Assembly: GCA_001803235.1 (NCBI GenBank)
Contig: MHBL01000085.1
Span: 1 to 39,741, forward strand
Source: Lentisphaerae bacterium RIFOXYA12_64_32
GTDB taxonomy: Bacteria > Verrucomicrobiota > Lentisphaeria > Oligosphaerales > YB12-FULL-65-16
Direction: 5' to 3'
DNA: 39,741 nucleotides
This document shows positions 33,965-39,741 of the stretch, piece after piece. The notes under the pieces were generated by a model that was not told the origin of the DNA, searched no databases, and worked only from the letters and a program-made list of their open reading frames with translations. How positions within the stretch are numbered: the first letter of the stretch is position 1; every line of letters begins with the position of its first letter. Position numbers and translations under genes: made by a program.

Positions 33965-34912
33965 CTACGAGTCGAACCGCCCCATGCCCGAGTACTTGCG
34001 GAAACGCTCTTCCAGCAGCACCGGAACGCTCTTGGCACAGAGGACCGCCAAGTGTTTCTGCAGGGCCTTGCGAACCTCTTCGGCCGTCTGCGTCGGATCG
34101 CGATGCGCACCGCCCGCCGGCTCCGTCACGATCTCGTCGATCACGCCCATTTCCAGCAGCGATTTGGCCGTGATCTTCAGCGCCTCGGCAGCCTCTGGCG
34201 CGTGCTCCGCATCGCGCCAGAGAATGGAGGCGCAGCCCTCCGGCGAGATCACCGAGTAAACGGCGTTGGTGAGCATGAGCACCACATCTCCCACGCCAAT
34301 GCCGATCGCACCGCCGCTGCCACCTTCACCGCTGACCAGGGTAACGATCGGGACCTGGATGCGGGCCATCTCCGTCAGGTTGTGCGCGATCGCTTCAGCC
34401 TGACCACGCTCCTCGGCCTCCAGCCCCGGGTAGGCGCCGGCCGTGTCGATAAACGTAATGATCGGCAGGTTCCACTTCTCCGCCAGCTTGAACAGCCGCA
34501 ATGCCTTGCGGTAGCCTTCCGGCTTGGCCATGCCAAAGTTCCGCTCCGCGTTCTCCTCCGCCGTCTTGCCCTTGTTGTGCCCGACCAACACGACGCGGTA
34601 GTCGCCCAACGTCGCGAAACCGCCGATCAGAGCGCGGTCATCCGCTATTCCACGATCACCGTGCAGTTCCACGAACCCGGAGAACATCATCGAGATGAAG
34701 TCCTGCAGCACCGGCCGCTGCGGGTGCCGGGCCACTTGCAGCCGTTGCCAGGCGGTCAGGCCGTCGTACACGCGTTCCTTGTAAGCCTGGGCACGCTTCT
34801 TCAGCTCGCGAATCTGCACGGAGAGATCCAGCTTGTTCTCCGCGCTGAGCTTCTGCAGCTCCGCGATCTTGCTCTCAATATCGATAATGGTTTTTTCGAA
34901 TTCGAGATCCAT
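33965..34912 (-). CDS. accA: Acetyl-CoA carboxylase carboxyltransferase subunit alpha
   Basis: This 315-residue protein is close to the length of E. coli AccA (319). It carries the N-terminal helix LEFEKTIIDIESKIAELQKL and the central RPVLQDFISMMFSGFVELHGDRGIADD. The crotonase-type core follows, with GGFATLGDYRVVLVGHNKGKT and the oxyanion-hole region FIDTAGAYPGLEAEERGQAEAIA and LVSGEGGSGGAIGIG. AccA pairs with AccD to transfer CO2 from biotin to acetyl-CoA, giving malonyl-CoA for fatty acid synthesis. I chose the ATG at 34912; the 17 codons in front look non-coding. It lies between accD and the OadA::AccB gene on the same strand; gaps of 273 and 202 bases contain repeats. Confidence 0.95.
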   Translation of the reverse strand: MDLEFEKTIIDIESKIAELQKLSAENKLDLSVQIRELKKRAQAYKERVYDGLTAWQRLQVARHPQRPVLQDFISMMFSGFVELHGDRGIADDRALIGGFATLGDYRVVLVGHNKGKTAEENAERNFGMAKPEGYRKALRLFKLAEKWNLPIITFIDTAGAYPGLEAEERGQAEAIAHNLTEMARIQVPIVTLVSGEGGSGGAIGIGVGDVVLMLTNAVYSVISPEGCASILWRDAEHAPEAAEALKITAKSLLEMGVIDEIVTEPAGGAHRDPTQTAEEVRKALQKHLAVLCAKSVPVLLEERFRKYSGMGRFDS

Positions 34913-35045
34913 GCGGTGTTGCCTCGCCAAGCGGGCGGATCGGCAGAACCGGCCAGACGCCACGACACGCAGTCAGAACCAGCCCCGGCATATCCGGATT
35001 GTGAACCTGCCCCGCTCCGTTCTCCTCCAAAGATGAGTCGAACCC

Positions 35046-35182
35046 CTTGCAGAACCCCGTCTTGCGGGCGGTGCGCCGCCCCCGTCCAGGTTGTGACGCC
35101 ATGACTCAGTGACGCAGTGCCCCAGGACACCCGACACCTGACACCCGACACCTGGCTCCTGCAGTACTTCTGCAAGAGCCTC
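35046..35182. repeat. Repeat block following accD
   Basis: It starts CTTGCAGAACCCCGTCTTG (35046–35064) and contains a CCGACACCTGACACC tandem (35131–35152), followed by CCTGGCTCCTGCAGTACTTC and TGCAAGAGCCTC up to the accD stop. It is the counterpart of 33832–33963. On the minus strand GGCTCTTGCAG-AAGTA-CTGCAGGAGCC makes an 11-bp stem (one wobble) just after the stop codon. Confidence 0.55.
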
Positions 35183-35185
35183 GAA

Positions 35186-36034
35186 TCAGTTGCGAAACGT
35201 CCGGCCCGCGCGGTAGTACGTCAGGATCTGGTGGATCCGGTCCTTCATCTCATGCCGCAGCACGATCAGGTCCAGAAATCCGTGCTCCAGCAGGTACTCG
35301 GCCGTCTGGAAATTCTTGGGCAGCTTCTGCTTGATGGTCTGCTCAATCACGCGGCGTCCGGCAAACGCAATCAATGCGCCGGGTTCGGACATGTTCACGT
35401 CCCCCATCATGGCGTAGCTGGCGGACACGCCGCCCGCGGTGGGGTCGGTCAACACGGAGATGTACGGCAACTTCTTCTCGTTGAGCCGGGCGATGCCGGC
35501 ACAGGTCTTCGCCATCTGCATCAGCGAGTACATGCCTTCCTGCATGCGCGCCCCACCCGAAGCCGACACGATGATGTAGGGCAGGTCGAAATCGTAGGCG
35601 TAGTTCGCAGCACGCAGGATCTTCTCGCCCGTGCCGCTCCCCAGAGACCCGCCGAAAAACCGAAAATCCATCACCGCCACCGCCACGGGCATCGCGTTGA
35701 TCTTGCCGTAGCCAGTCTTGACCGACTCGCGCAGGCCGGTTTCTTCAATCGTGGCGCTGATCTTCTCGGCATACCGGCCCTTGCCATCCACGAAGTTCAA
35801 TGGATCATTGGGGCAAATCGAGGCGTTCAACTCGGTGAAGGAACCCGGATCCAACAGCAGCTCCAAGCGCTGGTCGCACGTGAGGCGCCCATGGTAACCG
35901 CACTTCGGGCACACGCTCAGGTTCGCGAACCATTCCTCCTTGTACACGTGCGCGTTGCAGGCGCTGCAACGGACCCAGATGTCCTCCTTCTTCTCCGCCG
36001 GCATCTTGTCTTTGGATCGTGAAAACCACGGCAT
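35186..36034 (-). CDS. accD: Acetyl-CoA carboxylase carboxyltransferase subunit beta
   Basis: This 282-residue protein has the AccD zinc ribbon, C23-x2-C26 and C42-x2-C45 (VRCSACNAHVYKEEWF…VCPKCGYHGRL), and then the crotonase-like core with VAVMDFRFFGGSLGSGTGEKI, SASGGARMQEGMYSLMQMAK and TDPTAGGVSASYAMMGDV. It ends RRVIEQTIKQKLPKNFQTAEYLL, the normal end. AccD and AccA form the transferase half of acetyl-CoA carboxylase. I chose the ATG at 36034 (MPWFSRSKDK, a standard AccD start). It is first in the accD–accA–OadA::AccB series and has its own candidate promoter about 250 bases upstream. Confidence 0.96.
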   Translation of the reverse strand: MPWFSRSKDKMPAEKKEDIWVRCSACNAHVYKEEWFANLSVCPKCGYHGRLTCDQRLELLLDPGSFTELNASICPNDPLNFVDGKGRYAEKISATIEETGLRESVKTGYGKINAMPVAVAVMDFRFFGGSLGSGTGEKILRAANYAYDFDLPYIIVSASGGARMQEGMYSLMQMAKTCAGIARLNEKKLPYISVLTDPTAGGVSASYAMMGDVNMSEPGALIAFAGRRVIEQTIKQKLPKNFQTAEYLLEHGFLDLIVLRHEMKDRIHQILTYYRAGRTFRN

Positions 36035-36280
36035 GCGATGGCACCTCAAATTCGGCAGAGCGACCCGCTTCCATATCCCGCTGGCACGGGCACGGCGCTC
36101 TGTTCAGACCTAAGACGCGTCAGCCTCCGTCACACGAAAGACCCTGGGCAAAGCATGGCGCCGTTACCTCGGGCGACCCATTCCGGACTGCAGCAGGACC
36201 GTCGCGCCACCGCACCGTTCGCCGCATGTCAGAGCAGGGATTCAACCGATAGGCACACCGGTTCTGTTGTTGGAGAATAA

Positions 36281-36309
36281 AACATAGGCCGGCATGCACG
36301 TTGAGTCAA
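36281..36309 (-). promoter_or_regulatory. Candidate sigma-70 promoter for accD
   Basis: On the minus strand TTGACT (36309–36304) and TATGTT (36286–36281) are separated by 17 bases, close to the ideal. Transcription would start near 36274 and leave a leader of about 240 bases before accD. Such a long leader could host regulation, but no known riboswitch was recognised. Confidence 0.5.
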
Positions 36310-36371
36310 GGATTCGGGATGGGAAATGCTTGACTTGTTTCGCGGGCGCACGCCTCCGCGCGAGAGAGACC

Positions 36372-37403
36372 TCAGACGATGCTGCTCGCGTCGCGGCCGG
36401 AAGAGAGCCGGTTCCCGGCCCGATGCCGCTCGGCAACCGTCAGAAAAACTTCCTGCCGGTGGTCGGAGTCACGGTCCAGAGGCTGGTCCCGACTCGCCTG
36501 GGCTGCGAACTCCGCAATTCTTCGGGCCAGGTACCGGACCAGTTCATCCGGGACGCCGTCGGCGTGAAACGACTTGGCTCTCAGGTCGATCTGGTCATTG
36601 ACGTAGTCGATCAGCGTGTAGTGCCCCGTGGGAGTCCGCGCCACCTCGATCGAAAACAGGCCCATTCCGGTGACTGCGGCCACGCGTTCCCCGATGTCGA
36701 ACAGCGGCCAGAGGTCGTAGTCCTGGATCTGCCACTGCATGACGGCCGTGTAGTGACGAGTCAGGGGGTGCCACCAGCACAACAGTGTCTCCCCAAAGGC
36801 GTGGATCACACGCCAGTAGGCGGGTTGACCGCCCAACTCGGCCACCTCCACCCGCCGCTGCAGCAGGTACTGGGCGTCGGCGAAGGCGGTGTGGGCGCGG
36901 TGAACGTCCTTGATCTGGCGGGCGTCACCGATCACGCCCATGCCGGCAAACCCGAAACAGGGCTTGATGAAGAACGGCTGCCCGAGCCCTTTCACATCCA
37001 GTTCCGTCAACGTCCGGCGTTCTACTCCCGAATAGGGGACGAGAATCGCATACGGGACCGGCAGTCCCGCAGCCTGCAGCGCCAGGTGAGCCATGCCCTT
37101 GTGCCCGAATCGGGCCGCGCGAATGGGATCATTGACGACCCGGCTGCCTTTCTGCCGGGCCGCGACGGCCAGGCGCGTAAACGAGTCCGCGGGGGCGGCG
37201 ATCTCGGAGGCCAGGTCCAGCAACACGCCGAAACGCACCGCGCCCTCGTCCTGCCGGCGCAGGACGTCAGCAACCCAGACCGGCTCCACAACCAGCAGAT
37301 CCAGCGCGAGCTGGGCCGCGCGCGCCTTCAGTTCCCGCAGGAACAGGTCGTCCCGTTCGCACCAGTAGGCCACGCCCAGATCATACCATCGGCACGCTGT
37401 CAT
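36372..37403 (-). CDS. ATP-grasp ligase (RimK/peptide-ligase-like)
   Basis: The 343-residue protein has the ATP-grasp order: a pre-ATP-grasp domain (1–115), then HKGMAHLALQAAGLPVP, the ATP-binding loop GQPFFIKPCFGFAGMGVIGD (Lys plus Gly-rich loop), YLLQRRVEVAELGG, and the metal-site strand FSIEVARTPTGHYTLIDYVNDQIDLR with E, D and N in the usual spacing. Such enzymes couple ATP to formation of an amide bond between a carboxylate and an amine, often adding amino acids to peptides or other acceptors. The last 40 residues are basic and unconserved in appearance. Its start overlaps the stop of the S66 peptidase gene by four bases, so the two are coupled. The substrate is unknown. Confidence 0.85.
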   Translation of the reverse strand: MTACRWYDLGVAYWCERDDLFLRELKARAAQLALDLLVVEPVWVADVLRRQDEGAVRFGVLLDLASEIAAPADSFTRLAVAARQKGSRVVNDPIRAARFGHKGMAHLALQAAGLPVPYAILVPYSGVERRTLTELDVKGLGQPFFIKPCFGFAGMGVIGDARQIKDVHRAHTAFADAQYLLQRRVEVAELGGQPAYWRVIHAFGETLLCWWHPLTRHYTAVMQWQIQDYDLWPLFDIGERVAAVTGMGLFSIEVARTPTGHYTLIDYVNDQIDLRAKSFHADGVPDELVRYLARRIAEFAAQASRDQPLDRDSDHRQEVFLTVAERHRAGNRLSSGRDASSIV

Positions 37404-38362
37404 GCAATCTCCATTCCCGGGTCGAGTTGGGTGACCGTCCTGGAGTCCGCGCAGACTGAGTACCGGGCCCCAAGCACCAGCGGCAGGTTGTGTCGGCCGT
37501 GCCCGGCCGGGAACCCGATCAGCACCGGCACCCCCAAGTCACCCAGGACATTCTTCACCACATCCAGCACGCGGTACGGCGGCGTCAGGTCGTTCCGGCT
37601 CATGTCTCCAAAGAGTACGGCCTTGACACCGTCGAGTTTGCCGGCCAGGCGCAAGTGCGTCAGCCGCTGGTCCAGCGTTTCCTCGCCCTCGCCGACCTCC
37701 TCGATGAACAGCACCCCGCCGGCGGTGCGTGGTTCCCACGGCGTGCCCAGCAGCGAGGTCAGCATCTCCAGGTTCCCGCCGACCAGCGGCCCGGACCCGC
37801 AACCGGTGCCCAAAGCGACCGCGCGCGACACATGCACGGACTTGCCCGACGTTCCCTTGAGAAGCGTCTGTCGTACCGCCCGCCAGGTCCGGGCCGTCAG
37901 AAACTCGGAGAGAAACCCCGGGACCAGGGCCGGACCGTGGAATGTACAGAACCCGCCGCAGGTCGTCAGACCGACCAGCAGCGCGGTCAGATCGCTGTAA
38001 CCCATGAAGAACTTGGGGTGCTGCCGGATCTCGTCCCATGGCAGGTGCGGCAGTACCCGCAGCGAGCCGTAGCCCGGACAGGCACAGAAGACCGCTTTGA
38101 TCTCCGGGTCGAGAAACAGCTCCGCCAGCTCACTCGCACGCGCGGCGTCGCTCCGAGCCAGGTACAGATGCCGGTCGAAGAGGTCATCCCGGAACCGGGG
38201 TCGCAACCCCATCCGCTGCAGTCGGTGCAGAGAGAGAAGAAACTCCTCGCGCGGCACCGGGCTGGCGGGCGCGGCAACTCCGACCACGTCGCCACGGCGC
38301 AGCATTGGTACTGGCCGCGCCACGCTCGCTGTGTTGTCGGCACCGTCCCGGTTCATGGTCAT
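37400..38362 (-). CDS. LD-carboxypeptidase / S66 peptidase (LdcA-like)
   Basis: This 320-residue protein starts DVVGVAAPASPV as LdcA does. It has the catalytic Ser in FFMGYSDLTALL, the glutamate in VLFIEEVGEGEETLDQRL, and the His in PAGHGRHNLPLVLG near the end. S66 LD-carboxypeptidases cut the last D-Ala from murein tetrapeptides in peptidoglycan recycling; a branch of the family (MccF) hydrolyses microcin C-like conjugates instead. No signal peptide is seen, consistent with a cytoplasmic enzyme. It is the first gene of a pair with the ATP-grasp ligase (four-base overlap). A second in-frame ATG lies two codons downstream at 38356. Confidence 0.9.
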   Translation of the reverse strand: MTMNRDGADNTASVARPVPMLRRGDVVGVAAPASPVPREEFLLSLHRLQRMGLRPRFRDDLFDRHLYLARSDAARASELAELFLDPEIKAVFCACPGYGSLRVLPHLPWDEIRQHPKFFMGYSDLTALLVGLTTCGGFCTFHGPALVPGFLSEFLTARTWRAVRQTLLKGTSGKSVHVSRAVALGTGCGSGPLVGGNLEMLTSLLGTPWEPRTAGGVLFIEEVGEGEETLDQRLTHLRLAGKLDGVKAVLFGDMSRNDLTPPYRVLDVVKNVLGDLGVPVLIGFPAGHGRHNLPLVLGARYSVCADSRTVTQLDPGMEIA

Positions 38363-38426
38363 CTCATCTCATGGCTCGGGATACGCTCCGCTGGCACGAT
38401 TGCCCACTCGGGCACGGAAAGAAATC

Positions 38427-38533
38427 CGACCTGTGCAAGCCGCGGATCGAGTCCCGTCACCTTCCGACAGTCAGGGAAGGCCGTCTGGGCTGGCACCGCG
38501 ACCTACCCGGCCTCACTCTGCTTGCACAGGTCG
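38427..38533. mobile_element. 107-bp transposase-less element (CGACCTGTGC family)
   Basis: Ends CGACCTGTGCAAGC (38427–38440) and the perfect complement (38520–38533) are bounded by AAGAAATC at 38419–38426 and 38534–38541, an 8-base direct repeat. Inside is a small hairpin CCTTCC…GGAAGG. There is no coding sequence. The ten outer bases match the element at 22800–23023 and the solitary ends at 6271 and 31066, so the four belong to one family. Confidence 0.65.
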
Positions 38534-38709
38534 AAGAAATCTGCACGACAAAGGGGCCGCGCCCGCTGACAATACCTTACACCACCATGACCAGTCCCGC
38601 CCCTGAACGGTCCAGATGCTGTTTGACTGGACAGGTGGGGGCTACAACAAGACCGCGCGCTGACGAACGACGTTGCGGCAATGCAGCGCCCCCTGCCCCT
38701 GCGACGATC

Positions 38710-39531
38710 TCAGATCACGCCTACCTTGGCGAGGTGCTCGACGGAACGCTTCAAGGCTTTGCGGATGTTCTCGGGCGTGGCGGCCTCGCCCAGCGCGGCC
38801 GGGCCCTCGATCTCGATCGACGCATTGCCCTTGAACCCGGCTTCGTCGAGGATGTCGAAGATCTTCCGCAGGTCGATGACGCCGTCGCCCAGCGCCGGGA
38901 AGAAGTTCTCGTGAAAGCCTTTGCGGCTGTCCTTGATGTGCAGGTGGCCAACGTGCTGGATGAGCTTGCGCAGTTCCGCCTCGCCGTCGATCTTGTGGTT
39001 GTAATAGTAGATGTTCGCCGTGTCGTAGTTCAGCTTGATGCGCGGGTGCTTGACGTCCATCAGGGTCCACAGCGAGTAGACCGCGTTGTGGCCCATCGGG
39101 GGATGCGTCTCCATGGCAATGTTCAAGCCGCACGTGTCCGCGTAACGCCCGAGGTCCTTGAGCGCCGGGATCGCCGCGGCCGGGTCCTGGCCGCTGCCCG
39201 TCACCAGCGTGGTCGCGCCCACGACTTGCCCGATCTTCAGGCAGCGCTTGATGGTTTCCTTCATCTCCGGCTTCTCGAAATCGACGAAGCACGACACCGT
39301 GCTGAGCGTGACGCCCTTCGCCGCCGCCTGGGCCTTCAGGCCTTCGGCGCGCTTCTCGATCTCCTTGGCCGGAATCTCGAGCGGCTTCTCACCCGGTTGC
39401 GCGACACTCCACAGCCCGGCGCCGAGATTCAGGTCGAGATTGGTCAGACCCACGTTTTTCAGTTCATCCAACGTTCCGTCGAATCCGAACGAACCCAGCA
39501 GCGGACTGAAGACCTCGATCGTGTGCTTCAT
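38710..39531 (-). CDS. Sugar phosphate isomerase/epimerase (xylose isomerase-like TIM barrel)
   Basis: The 273-residue protein is a TIM barrel of the AP-endonuclease-2/IolE family. The metal ligands are visible: Glu in NIAMETHPPMGHNA, Asp in LNYDTANIYYYN, His in VGHLHIKDSRKG, and Glu in ASIEIEGPAALGE. Members interconvert sugars or inositol derivatives; they are strongly expanded in Planctomycetes, Lentisphaerota and relatives. The start at 39531 has CAGGAG upstream, and the 67 codons in front are not coding. It begins with its own candidate promoter and has no close operon partner. The substrate is unknown. Confidence 0.9.
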   Translation of the reverse strand: MKHTIEVFSPLLGSFGFDGTLDELKNVGLTNLDLNLGAGLWSVAQPGEKPLEIPAKEIEKRAEGLKAQAAAKGVTLSTVSCFVDFEKPEMKETIKRCLKIGQVVGATTLVTGSGQDPAAAIPALKDLGRYADTCGLNIAMETHPPMGHNAVYSLWTLMDVKHPRIKLNYDTANIYYYNHKIDGEAELRKLIQHVGHLHIKDSRKGFHENFFPALGDGVIDLRKIFDILDEAGFKGNASIEIEGPAALGEAATPENIRKALKRSVEHLAKVGVI

Positions 39532-39602
39532 CGTGCAACTCCTGTGCTCAGTGTTCAGTGTAGGGATATGAGTGCGGGAACGAAAACGTTCCGCTACCGT
39601 TG

Positions 39603-39630
39603 AATATACGGGGTGCGCCGGCGAACACAA
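39603..39630 (-). promoter_or_regulatory. Candidate sigma-70 promoter for the sugar isomerase gene
   Basis: On the minus strand TTGTGT (39630–39625) and TATATT (39608–39603) are 16 bases apart. The predicted start would lie near 39596, some 65 bases before the ATG. A small hairpin GGAACG-TTTT-CGTTCC lies in the leader. Confidence 0.4.
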
Positions 39631-39718
39631 GATCCATCCGGCGTCACTCGCGTGCGTACCCAAGTAACCACGGACACGGACCCTAGTGCTCGGTCGCCAC
39701 AAGTTTCCCCGCAATTTT

Positions 39719-39737
39719 GGACCATGGTCCATGGTCC
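39719..39737. repeat. Short GGTCCATGGTCC palindromic tandem, second copy
   Basis: GGACCATGGTCCATGGTCC near the window end repeats the pattern found at 31611–31636. Confidence 0.4.
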
Positions 39738-39741
39738 ATTG

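Noticed and set aside
1..39741. tRNA, rRNA or transposase genes
   Set aside because: No T-loop/anticodon arrangement, rRNA sequence or transposase signature was seen while reading both strands; a covariance-model search would be needed for certainty.

Overview
The window looks like a chromosomal segment of a GC-rich, diderm, free-living bacterium, most likely from the PVC/Kiritimatiellota–Lentisphaerota–Verrucomicrobiota neighbourhood or a similar phylum. The hints are a TonB-dependent receptor (outer membrane), very large secreted Ig/IPT-type proteins, xylose-isomerase-like sugar phosphate isomerases, and intergenic regions full of palindromic and short tandem repeats. This placement is inference. 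No rRNA or tRNA gene was recognised.

Layout. 1–6.3 kb: the 3' part of a giant multi-domain secreted protein, a convergent two-gene nucleotidyltransferase module that resembles a toxin–antitoxin pair, a block of structured repeats, and an AAA/DUF4143 ATPase. 6.4–22.2 kb: a surface-polysaccharide locus with an initiating sugar-phosphate transferase (WbaP type), a GT-C membrane protein, five further intact glycosyltransferases (GT2, GT4 and GT9 types) plus an RgpF-like protein, three methyltransferases and a Wzx flippase. No Wzy polymerase or Wza/Wzc export gene is recognisable. The flippase sub-operon (13.3–15.3 kb) and the ATPase are visibly less GC-rich than their surroundings. Several genes of the locus are broken: a GT4 remnant, a GT2 remnant, a frameshifted methyltransferase and a duplicated gene start. 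22.2–31 kb: a TonB receptor, a TPR-like protein, a CDP-alcohol phosphatidyltransferase/CdsA deletion chimera, lgt and rluD. 31–36.3 kb: an AbiEi antitoxin relic, then a minus-strand biotin-carboxylation cluster of accD, accA and a protein that fuses an oxaloacetate-decarboxylase-type carboxyltransferase to a complete AccB-like biotin carrier. 36.3–39.7 kb: an ATP-grasp ligase coupled to an S66 LD-carboxypeptidase, and a sugar phosphate isomerase/epimerase.

Two observations stand out. First, the OadA::AccB fusion beside accA/accD suggests that malonyl-CoA might be made by moving carboxyl groups from oxaloacetate (or onto pyruvate) through a shared biotin. Second, the intergenic DNA contains transposase-less elements with perfect or near-perfect terminal inverted repeats bounded by short direct repeats. 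One family (ends CGACCTGTGC, 8-bp flanking repeats) has two complete copies and two solitary ends. One complete copy forms almost the whole leader of the TonB receptor gene. A different 155-bp element has 19-bp perfect ends and 9-bp flanking repeats.

Gene decay is a theme: at least six relics or frameshifted genes lie between 15 and 32 kb, often next to these repeats.
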